From: Marchantia polymorpha subsp. ruderalis
Lineage: Eukaryota > Streptophyta > Marchantiopsida > Marchantiales > Marchantiaceae
DNA: 64,000 bases
Direction: 5' to 3'
NCBI GenBank assembly: GCA_037833965.1
Contig: AP031354.1
Location: forward strand, 31,660,001-31,724,000
A program made the translations under genes and the position numbers. Under the pieces are notes generated by a model. The model worked only from the letters and a program-made list of their open reading frames with translations. It did no database searches and was not told the origin of the DNA. Below, one piece after another: positions 1-8,712 of this stretch. Within the stretch, counting starts at the first letter, position 1, and each line of letters begins with the position of its first letter.

Positions 1-1639
1 TGTCGAACGTGAAATTTTGCTGACGGTTTTCTAAGACAAGATTTACTAACGGTTTTCTAAAACGAGATTTCTTTACGGTTTTTTTTGATATAATTCTTTT
101 ACCCAAATTTTAAGTTGACAGTGAAAGTTTTCTAACGCATGAAGGTTTTTGGGTTGAAGATCAAGTTTATAACAAACTTGTGAATTGCAACAAGTGATAA
201 CCAAAATCTTGTTGCTGCTGGTTCATTCATTCTTTTTAATTTGAGCCATCCATCCATTGTTCGAGCGAGGACGATGTGTTTGTGTGTATATCTAAGCTCA
301 TAATCTTGTTACTTTGCAAGGGCGGAACATTCTCGTCTCATGAGTTCTTTCTAGATTTTAGTTTGAGAATTTTTGGTCAGGAGGATTCAATCAGTTTCGA
401 TTGAGCTCGCGAGATGTGTGTTGTTTGTTGTGATTCCGTATGTGTTCAAGATTTCCAGCGATAGGAGGAGGAGAGGATGTGCATACACTTGTTTGAGTGA
501 GCCAAGCCGGTCATTTTGGTCGTTTGGTTCATGGAAAGAGTGGCTTAATTTGGATTGCTTATTATGAATGTTTAAAATTTGCGCTCGCGAAACTTTGACT
601 TGAACGACAATGCGTCACTTGGGCTTGGTGTTTGTCGTCGGTCCGGTATGCGAGTCTTTGTTATTTCTTCCACAAGCAGTTTTTGGGTGCCAATCGGTGA
701 GTGATGATGCAGATGATGTTTGAGTGGTGGGTTTTGAATACATTGCTTTGTGAGGAGTGGAGCATGTGCGTGTGAAGTACGGCGGAAGACAGATTGGAGG
801 CTGATAGTGCAGGGAGGGAATTTCCGATGAGATTTGTTAAAAACGGATGTTTAGTGAGTTTTCATTGCAGGATTTGATCAAAATTTGGCAAAATAGTGAT
901 AGCATTGAATAAATGTTGTGGATCCGATGACTAGTTTAATGTATTAGTGTACATGGAAATGGCGGGCCGTCCTTGAGGTTGCGGACCACACCCCAGATCA
1001 CGAACCATTCCGAGCGGCGTGGCAGGTCGCAGCCCAAGCGTCGGGAGCAACGGTGAAGGAATATTCCGTCATAAACACCTCTTAGAAATATTTTTTCATC
1101 GAAGTATAAACAAATTGGATATTGTTAGAAAGCTCTTGACGCGAAACATGCATCTGGACATTTCTCAGGAGCTGAACAATGATTCAAAAGGAGGAAATTA
1201 ACTTGGAAGCCACCATTGTATCTGTTTTTTGACTTGTAGAGTTGACAGAGCGATAGATCAGTGGCGGTTTTTGATATAACATAATACCTTTCGATGACCA
1301 AAGTGATTATTTGTTTTGGAAAAAACAAGTAAAAGTGAAGTTTTGATCCATGGGTCTAACAATATACCTGAGAGAAAAACTTACTAACATAAATGAAACT
1401 GAATGATGTGCTACTCAGGACGAAGCAGTTTGCATGGTGTTGGCATACTTAGCCCCTACCATACTCAAGCGGCTTGAGGAGTATTATTATGAAGCTACGA
1501 TTCATTATGAAGCTCGACACGAGAATCCAAGATCATATTCATGCCTTTCAAAATCTATTCGTGTTTATTTGAATTATAGGAGAGAATTTTTTTAACACAA
1601 AGAAGATAATGCATATTCTTCCTTTATTATTGTCTACCT
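1..1639. other. Left-edge non-coding stretch, unassigned
   Basis: No convincing gene is visible. Short reading frames at 373-567 and 1019-1201 have no recognisable motif, no supporting splice signals and ordinary composition, so I leave them out. The part nearest 1640 may be 5' sequence (gag) of the decayed copia element that follows: codons around 1420-1470 read weakly like a gag segment. No long terminal repeat, primer-binding site or polypurine tract could be recognised. Confidence 0.4.
23..100. repeat. Short tandem repeat, about 26-bp period, three decayed copies
   Basis: The core ACGGTTTTCTAA starts at 23 and again at 49, and a decayed third copy (ACGGTTTTTT) starts at 75, giving an exact 26-bp spacing. 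The segments between cores also match (ACAAGATTTACTA against ACGAGATTTCTTT). It may continue to the left beyond the window edge. Confidence 0.6.
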
Positions 1640-1913
1640 ATGAGATGCTATCAAAGATTATTCTTCATCATTAGAACACGACACTCACTTACAATGAAGT
1701 TGTAAGTGACTTTTTGACGGGCGAGATAGAGCTGGAAATGTTATTTCCCTCCATTCCCATCCACTTCCGGGATAACACTTATTATGACTCGAAGTCAATG
1801 ACAATCGATGGATACCAACGATTTACGGCGTTCAGGATTGAAGAAACAGAGATCAAAATCTCATGAACAAAGTAGATTCCAGTTTATGGTTCAATCATTT
1901 GATAGAATGAATG

Positions 1914-1966
1914 TTATTTGTTGGGGATGTAAGAAAGGTCACATCATGAAGGATGATGCCATATGA
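1914..1966 (+). other. CCHC zinc knuckle remnant of copia gag
   Basis: Reads ICWGCKKGHIMKDDAI then stop. C-x2-C-x4-H spacing is kept, while the final Cys of the CCHC nucleic-acid-binding knuckle is replaced by Asp. Confidence 0.75.
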
Positions 1967-2630
1967 ATGATCGATACATGTCTATTCTTGATAAGAAAAA
2001 AGTTTTAGTTAAAGTTGATTTGACATTTTGTGAACATTGCATCATGGAAAAACAGCATAGGCGAGCTTTTGACGTTGGAATTCATAGTTCCACAGAGATA
2101 CTAGACTATGTACATAGTGACGTGTGGAAATCTTCTTCTATTGCTTCATTGTATGAAAAGCTATACTATGTCTTTTTTACAGATGATCACTCCAAGTATG
2201 TGTGGATATTTTTTCTTACCCACAAGTCTGAGGTGTTTTCAAACTTCAAAAGTTGGCGCATACAAGTTGAGACTCAGATTGCACACAAGATGAAATATCT
2301 ACGATCAGATAATGGTGACGAGTATATTAGTGAAAAATTTTAAAGGTATTGTACAAAGGAGAGAATTACCTCGCTATTTCACGAAAATTTATATTTGACA
2401 ACAAAATGCTATTTCTGAAAGACTCAATCGATGAGTGTTGGAGAAGTTGCAAAGTATGCTAATCGAATCAAGTTTATCGGGAAAATTTTGGGTTGAAGCT
2501 GTCAACATCGCAATTTATTTGGTAAACCTTTCCCCTTCTAGTGCAATCAATTTTTCAATGCCGTTTGATCTGAGGCATAAACGGATGGCAAATTATAATT
2601 GTTTGAGAATTTTTGGTTGTTTAGCTTATA

Positions 2631-2638
2631 CTCTCACA
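2631..2638. repeat. 8-bp target-site duplication, left copy (CTCTCACA)
   Basis: Identical to 7937-7944. Eight base pairs is the diagnostic target duplication length of hAT transposases. It falls inside the copia integrase frame. Confidence 0.92.
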
Positions 2639-2664
2639 TAGGCCTCGGCAAGGTAAGGTAAAAG
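2639..2664 (+). repeat. Left terminal inverted repeat of hAT element
   Basis: Begins TAGGCCTCGGCAAGGTAAGG and pairs with the reverse complement of 7911-7936 (TAAGCCTTAGCAAGGTAAGG). GTAAAAGG/TACCTTT units follow immediately to about 2760. Confidence 0.9.
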
Positions 2665-4328
2665 GTAACCGGGTAAGACATGGGCCTTTACCTTTACCTT
2701 TTACCTTACTCTCACCACTACTGTCTACCTTTACCTTTTACCTTTACCTTAGGATAATTACCTGGTTCTTGGTACGGATTCTTAAAGGTTTAAAAGATAT
2801 CCTTACAGTTAACCTTTTAGGGTTACTCGATAAATTTACCTCTTAGAGTAAAAGGTAGTGGTTAACCTTTGAAAGGTTACCCGATAAATCTAAATCTATA
2901 TTTAGGTTAAAAGGTAGAGTTAATAGTGTAAAGTAATAGAGTATATGTCTGTTTTCTCTCCACTTACACTTCTAAAGACAGAACATGTTCTGGATGCAAC
3001 TTAGCTCGTGTAGTGTCGAGTGTCTTGTCTGGAGTTAAGTGATGTGTATGTGTGTCTGAATCGTACTTCCCGAATACTTCTCATGACTCGTATTTCTCAA
3101 ACGAACAAAATTGACTATACTCCTCTTCGCATGTTGCTGATATAAGGCAGGAAGTGTGAATGTACTCCATTGTTACTATGATCATGGAGAGGGCAATGTT
3201 AATTTCCAACGTCGGTGCTACCGGATGCTCGATCCGTAAGTTTCAATCATATTGCCTTGTTCATATCAGTGTTGTTTCTTCTCTTCCACCTTGTGTTCTT
3301 TGTAGGGGCAAAGGATTATCTACTGAGGATATTGACTTAGCCTTTTTATGTAATGTTTTGCAGATCTTACGAGCACATCGTACTTGTTCACTATCGGAAA
3401 GTTATTGAGGTGAGTATAACATTGATGTGAACGACTTTCGTAGATTTCTTGTTTTACTTCTCTTAGTACCCTCAATGTATATGAATAACCATTTTCTTTA
3501 ATGTTCTCCGTCTTCGTTTTCCAATGTGATGATCTGAATGTTCTTCTTTGTAGTGTCCGTTTGTTGGGAATGTTGACTTATTTTATCTAATCTTTTCTCA
3601 CTAGTTTTTGAAGATTGACTGTACACAAGCTCTTCAACGACTTCACGTTCGATGATATGGCAAAGTAAAGCAGCACAACATGGCCGACACAACACATTAC
3701 AAACACACATTTTCCATACATACTCCTTACAAATCATAATACACATTTCTATCATCTCTTGCTTCGATGATGCACTAGTATCGTTAAAGCAAGTGAACGA
3801 ACATTTCTAGATCGTCTAAAGATCATAATACATTCCAAGAGGTCAAAGACAGAGCAGTCACAAGGTTTCAACTACTATTCTTCACATAGACCTGAGAACC
3901 AGATAAAGTACTCAAAGTCATGGTCTACTTGAGATCTCTTCCAGCAAGCCATAACAGAATGCTCATAATTGTTTTTGTCCAAAAGTTCTTTCACGTTGCA
4001 TTATAAAAGCCTTAAAAATGCCACGTGAATGAAAATGCAACTTGACATAAGATATAACAAGCAACTTTATAGTGAGAATGTCCAAGAAAACCAGAGAGTT
4101 TACAGTATAGTTTACTGTAAATTACGGTATAAATTATTGATTTTAGTCAAATTTGAAGTCGTGTTCAGCGTCAAAGACAAGTTCGGAGAATTGACATTGG
4201 AGCATGGCAATGACATCATCTTTGAATATCTCTTCATTCCAGCCGCATTGCTTCTCCTCAAGGTGTTGGACGATCGACTACAAAATTTTTTCCTCGCCTT
4301 CAACTAGGATAGCCGTGACCGTCACCAC
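2665..4328. other. Left interior of hAT element, no gene resolved
   Basis: Subterminal repeat units run to about 2910 (repeated TTTACCTTTTACC, AACCTTTTAGGGTTAC and similar). Beyond that no reading frame resembles a hAT C-terminal dimerisation domain. Short frames at 3160-3408, 3498-3755 and 4029-4307 carry no recognisable motif. The missing C-terminal third of the transposase may have decayed here. Confidence 0.5.
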
Positions 4329-5400
4329 TCAATGCACAGGCACTTTGAGTATACTTGCATTCATCCACGAACGGATACACATGGCCATGATGAATACCGA
4401 CAAAGACAATGACAGTCGCATACACGTGAATTCAAGACCGGCTGCGCTATTCATGCAAGAATGTTCCATCTTGTTGGCAAGATGGAACATCTTGAAGATG
4501 AAATCTTGCATCAGTTTCGTGCTACTTAGACCAGAGCGCGAGGCTTCAATCCGATACTGTTGTCGAATGACTTTTCTTCTACACATCTTCACCAAGCCGT
4601 CTTGTATCTGCTTGGTGGGTTGGCTAATAAGCTTCAAGACCTGCAACATTGCAAGCTGGACGGAGTGATCGGCGCACCTGACGTGATTGCACTTGCGCAG
4701 TTGCTAGTATCCGACAAAGACGTTCACGAGCCGGAAGAGTCGCACAATTGCATTTGTTGCGTCTGATCCATTATCGTTAGTGACGTCTAGAACGCGGATG
4801 ACTACATCCCGGTCCATGCGCTTCAAGTATTCGAATAGGTCTGTCCCAACGTGCATACCGACACCCGCCCCGCACTTGACATCTAGGATCGCCAGCAAAA
4901 TGCTCTTGGCCTTCAATGTGACTACGTCCATCCAATGAGCGGTGACAACGTAAAACCCTTTTAGATTCTGATTTGACCAGCCGTCCAGAGTTGACGACAT
5001 GGCGACGGTCAAATTGCAAAGAAATGACTTAAGAGCTGGTTCAAGTACACGATGTAGCTCCACAATGCGTCGGAGTATAGTGCGAGTCAATGGCGGCTCA
5101 TACACGTGCGTCAGTGTAACAACAAATTGTTTGAAGCGCTCGTTGCCAACTGCGCGGAGCGTGACTCCACCTTGCACGATGTAATCGACGACAACGTTCT
5201 CAAACCCTTCGAGTACAAGTGCCGGGATCATAGTCTTGAAAACACATCTTAGCGTCATGTGCTTGTACCATATGCTTGCCGGACGATGTGGATGAGGTGG
5301 TGTCGTTATCTGCAATGCTGTGCAAGCGCAGTTGCGCCTTCCATCCCGTTGCATTGGTCTTGTGGCAAGACCACTTGCAGCACAATGTACATTGTCGTTG
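4329..5400 (-). pseudogene. hAT transposase, broken by a frameshift and a stop
   Basis: Read on the minus strand. First comes a BED-type zinc finger at about 5400-5300 (C-x2-C in CTLCCKW, then NATGWKAQLRLH, the usual NATRxKxHL-like signature of plant hAT proteins). After a frameshift near 5290, a 216-codon frame (5354-4704) contains STLDGWSNQNLKGFYVVTAHW, minus its first residue the classic hAT catalytic block with Asp in LDGW, and DVTNDNGSDAT, matching the conserved hAT block with the second acidic residue. A TAG at about 4704 breaks the frame, which resumes without shift as CADHSVQLAMLQVLKLI, equivalent to the hAT CAAHxLNL block. The C-terminal dimerisation region is not recognisable. It encoded the cut-and-paste enzyme of this element; no active product is expected. 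Confidence 0.85.
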
Positions 5401-6013
5401 CTCGCGTTATTGAACAGGGTTGCTGGCCTTCCAGTCCCTGGTATAAGCCCAAGTATAGGATTGTTGCGCTCGTTTGCACTTCAAGTTGACAACATGACGA
5501 ACATCGTTGTTGCAAGGCACATTCGTAGATAAAGATTCGTCATCACAAAGACTGTCCTACACCGCGGAGTAACTGACTGTCAACTAACTGTTGTACATTA
5601 TCCACTGGCTCTCCAAAAACTTGCAATCAACCTCCACTTTCCTGCACAGGACAACCATTTCATCTAAGTTTTAATATCAAACACGTATGTGTGTTGTACT
5701 TGATCGTGCGGGAGTAGGGGAAGCCAAACAAGATAGAAGATATGAAGACTAAACTTACATACTATGCATTTGTCTAAACCTCTGAAGACATTACTCTTGA
5801 AGCAAAGTTTGGTTGAGAAGTACAGCAAAAAAGTTAAACCACAAGTTCACAACTCTAGTAGTACAAGTATCAACATGCTACCTTGTGATGATTCTATCGG
5901 CACGCGAGATCCCAATAAGAATAAATCATGAGTTACATATTCAACTCTGCAGAACACAGGAATGCTACAAGAGACGAATACATAGGATCGTAATGCGGGC
6001 TATTGTGACTACA

Positions 6014-6460
6014 ATACTGTAACTATACATCATACGTCATCAAATTCTGTCACGTATAGCAGATTAGAAACTTGTAATAACCTTCCTTAAGTTTCATATA
6101 TTTGCATATATTATCTCTTCTTCTTCGTCTTGAAAATATTAGAGAGGTACTTCAAAGTACTTCAAATTTTTGATTTTTTTCCCTTTACTAATAAAACCTG
6201 AACTAAAACTCACCCTCAACATTTGCTTCAGAACTTCTTTACTTGGCCTTGAAGACGCTTGACATCATTGCCTGGGACACTGATATAACAGTGACCTCCG
6301 TGACAAGGTTCAGATACATGGATGGATACGGATGAAACATATATATTCGCTTCAGCATTTCAGACATACTGTAACTCATCATCCTACATCATCAAATTCT
6401 GTCACGAACAGCATATTAGAGACTCGTAATAACCTTCCTCTAGTTTGATATATTTTACGC
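6014..6460. repeat. Direct repeat pair inside the hAT element (about 355 bp apart)
   Basis: Sequence at about 6014-6105 (ATCAAATTCTGTCACG, then AGATTAGAAACTTGTAATAA) recurs at about 6368-6460 with scattered changes (ATCAAATTCTGTCACGA, TATTAGAGACTCGTAATAA). It marks an internal duplication within the captured LRR-gene segment. Confidence 0.7.
6148..6262. repeat. Copy A of a ~115-bp repeat inside the hAT element
   Basis: Matches about 7510-7620 (copy B): ACTAATAAAACCTGA, ACTCACC, TCAACATTYGCTTCA and CTTCTTTACTTGGCCTTGA are shared in order. On the minus strand both copies read as an exon end plus splice donor and following intron. Confidence 0.75.
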
Positions 6461-7796
6461 TAAGCTGAAAACATTACAATATACAGAACAAAGGTTAACA
6501 TTTCTTGATCCGCATTAAAAGAAGTGAGTAGATGCATCATTCTGATCACGTCTTTCATCTCCACGTCTATAGACAGGTCATGATTTACCTATTTGATGAC
6601 ATTACTCAGCTATATCCATAGTCTTCTAGTAATATGTGAGGTTTACATGTATACTCCTAGGGGCAAAGCATGAGCTGATAGAACTATCTAATAAACCCAT
6701 TCTTGTAGGCTGTGAAAACTCTTAGAAAACTTGCATTCAAAACCAGTGATATTGTTTACTTACAGGTAATTCAGTCTTGGTAACTTTGTTATGACCGTAG
6801 GGAAATTAGTGTTTCGGGTACAATCCTGTATTACTATGTATTGTCCAGCAACAAGGATCTGTAAGCAGGTTATGCATATATAACATTGTATCTAAAGGTT
6901 AAAGATTCAAATGCTGGAAAATTTGAACTGTAGACATGTAAAGCTATTCTCAAATGTGGTGTGTTAAATAGTTATTAACACCTTAGTAATTCAATGCAAA
7001 CTGGCTAGCGTGACAAGTCAGTTTTATGGCCCTTTTCATGAAACTGGCTTCAAGACTTGAAACTTGCAGCATAAACCCATGATTCAAATAGATTCGAGTA
7101 CTTTATGATGTGGATGGAACAAACGACAGTTGACGACATGGAAGTTGCCTTTTAAGATGCGCAGATTCTGACACAATTCGAGACTATTTGGAAGAGAAGA
7201 CCAGAAATTGTTGTAACGTAGATCCAAATCCTTGAATTGGCTCAAGCCATCGATTTCTTTTGGCAGTTTTCCAATAATGCCCAAATTCGTTAAGTTTATT
7301 CACTTAGAAAACATTCGAATCAATTATTCTATAGAGATGAGTAAAACATGATTTACAGTGGATGAATGAAACTGAAAACAATTGCTAATTAAGCAATTAA
7401 CACCACTCTTGAGATGTCTTGAATAACTTTCAAACAGAACAATCGATCTATACTTGCAATTTTCACGATATACGCATGAATATTATGTTATTAGACTGCA
7501 AACTTCCGACAAACTTCAAAGTATTTCAAACTTTCGATTTCACCCCTGTACTAATAAAACCTGACATATAACTCACCTTCAACATTCGCTTCAACACTTC
7601 TTTACTTGGCCTTGAGATTGAAATTTTACTCGCTGCTGAAATTACCAAGTGACAACAGTGCAAAATTCAATTTGCCATTGAAAAAATCATCAAGCACTTC
7701 ATTCACTTCTTCTCCTCGATCCGGTTCCAGTTCCGTGATGGAATGAAAATTCTCCAGATCATCTGTGTCGAAGGTCTTGTCGGATGTCGTTTTCAT
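6214..7796 (-). pseudogene. Captured fragment of a leucine-rich-repeat gene inside the hAT element
   Basis: On the minus strand an acidic 56-residue frame starts with ATG at 7796 (MKTTSDKTFDTDDLENF) and stops at 7626. A one-base shift near 7630 lets it continue as SRPSKEVLKRMLK, ending at a GTGAGT donor (7577/7576). A second segment, about 7300-7090, reads LTNLGIIGKLPKEIDGL, then KDLDLRYNNF and LPNSLELCQNLRIL, which are two plant-type LRR units (LxxLxLxxNxxxxxxP). A third segment ending at 6214 repeats the first exon end almost exactly (SRPSKEVLKQMLR, again followed by GTGAGT). This is most simply an intron-containing LRR receptor or resistance-type gene piece with duplicated exons, captured by the transposon; assignment to a particular LRR class is not possible. 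The frame breaks make it non-functional. Confidence 0.6.
7510..7620. repeat. Copy B of the ~115-bp repeat inside the hAT element
   Basis: Partner of 6148-6262; see that entry. The exon-end codons differ at two residues between copies (KQMLR against KRMLK), while the GTGAGT donor is unchanged. Confidence 0.75.
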
Positions 7797-7812
7797 TTTT
7801 CGCGGGTATAAG

Positions 7813-7936
7813 GGTTACCTTGTAATTACCCTGTGACCCATTTGGCTCTACCTTTACTTTACTCTATAGCCAAACCTCTAACTTTTATCCTTTTACCGGG
7901 TAAACCTAAAAGATTACCTTACCTTGCTAAGGCTTA
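7813..7936 (-). repeat. Right subterminal region and inverted repeat of hAT element
   Basis: TACC/GGTA-rich subterminal sequence ending in the terminal inverted repeat (CCTTACCTTGCTAAGGCTTA). It aligns along its whole length with 58186-58324, showing that the same family inserted elsewhere in this window. Confidence 0.85.
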
Positions 7937-7944
7937 CTCTCACA
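7937..7944. repeat. 8-bp target-site duplication, right copy (CTCTCACA)
   Basis: Identical to 2631-2638. Removing the element together with one copy restores the copia reading frame across the junction. Confidence 0.92.
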
Positions 7945-8712
7945 CCTAAGGAGCACAAGAGTAAATTAGATCCTAAATCCAATAAATGTCGTTTTCTTGG
8001 ATATGCGAATGGAGTGAAAGGTTACAGAGATCCAGTTGCCTGTAAGGTTGTTGTTAGTAGGAATGTTTCTTTCAATGAGTCTGGCTTATTGAAAGAGTGA
8101 GAGAGTTTTGAGGCTTCCCGTACTAACAAGTGGAAATCTTTACTCTTGGATGTTGTTAGGGAAGTTTGATCATTCTTTCACTAATGATTATCACAAGAAG
8201 AAGCACGTAGTGCATGTGAAGTGAGTTCTTGAGGAACAGAAACTTCAAGAGCAAGTTTTTGATGGTGAACTTATTGCAACAAAACCACACGATAGAGATC
8301 AAACGGAAATGTCTACTAGAAATTCACGTCATAGTAGAGCTCCTGAGAGATTTGGTGTATGAGCCCAACTCATGCATTCTCAAAGATCTTTATCCTGATT
8401 TTGAGGATGAGAATGGAGTGATGTTGATCTTGGAAGAAGATGAAACTTCTTCATACATGAAAGCTCAAGCTTCGATCAACAAGCTTGAGTGAAATGCTGC
8501 CATGGAGCGAAAGATGCAGTTACTGATTGACAACAAGACTTGGGAGTTGGTTGAGCTTCATAAACATCAAACACTGATTGACTCTAAGCTGAAAGTGAGT
8601 GTACAAGCTGAAAGACAATCTAGCAGGAGATGAGGTCAGATTCAAAGCCAGGTTGGTGGCTAGAGGTTTCACACAGGAGAAGTATGTGAATTACAACAAA
8701 CTTTTTTAGCAT
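7937..8712 (+). pseudogene. copia integrase C-terminus and reverse-transcriptase start (3' part)
   Basis: The frame resumes after the hAT element as PKEHKSKLDPKSNKCRFLGY, the conserved copia integrase C-terminal block, then VSRNVSFNESGLL. After stops near 8100-8230 a linker runs to MKAQASINKLE. The reverse-transcriptase N-terminus follows: LLIDNKTWELVEL at about 8520-8560 and, after a frameshift, DEVRFKARLVARGFTQEK-like codons to about 8705. The catalytic YVDD motif, RNase H and 3' LTR are absent. Confidence 0.88.

Larger units (their letters stand above)
1640..2638 (+). pseudogene. copia gag-integrase remnant (5' part)
   Basis: Gag C-terminal codons near 1676-1735 read LTYNEVVSDFLTGEIEL, a typical copia gag motif. 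A CCHC zinc knuckle follows at 1914-1966 (CWGCKKGHIMKDD, with its last Cys changed to Asp). The gag-pre-integrase Zn motif comes next (FCEHC at about 2023-2040), then the integrase core with D at DYVHSD, the second acidic region (SDNGDEY) and the segment FWVEAVNIAIYLVN. The knuckle is followed at once by the pre-integrase domain, so the aspartic protease region (normally about 200-300 codons) is deleted. Frame breaks lie near 1966 and 2341-2435. The sequence ends in FGCLAYTLT exactly at the hAT target duplication. Confidence 0.9.
2639..7936 (-). mobile_element. hAT-superfamily DNA transposon inserted in copia relic
   Basis: The element is 5298 bp. It starts TAGGCCTCGGCAAGGTAAGG and its other end, on the reverse strand, starts TAAGCCTTAGCAAGGTAAGG: terminal inverted repeats of about 23 bp with 3-4 mismatches. 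A perfect 8-bp duplication flanks it. The subterminal 100-150 bp at both ends are packed with AGGTAAAAGGTAA-like units on both strands, as expected for transposase-binding subterminal repeats of hAT elements. Inside, on the minus strand, lie a broken transposase (4329-5400) and a fragment of a leucine-rich-repeat gene (about 6214-7796). The perfect target duplication suggests insertion more recent than the decay of the copia host. With the transposase broken, it could move only if another active copy supplies the enzyme. Confidence 0.93.
1640..8712 (+). mobile_element. Degenerate Ty1/copia retrotransposon, split by a hAT insertion
   Basis: Plus-strand fragments in the canonical Ty1/copia order are present: gag end, zinc knuckle, pre-integrase, integrase core, then integrase C-terminus and the start of reverse transcriptase. 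The order integrase before reverse transcriptase identifies copia rather than gypsy. The element is cut at 2638/7937 by a 5298-bp hAT transposon; skipping it, the reading resumes in frame. No LTRs were found, the protease is missing and several stops interrupt the frame, so it is a dead relic. The ends given are the limits of recognisable coding similarity, not element termini. Confidence 0.88.
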
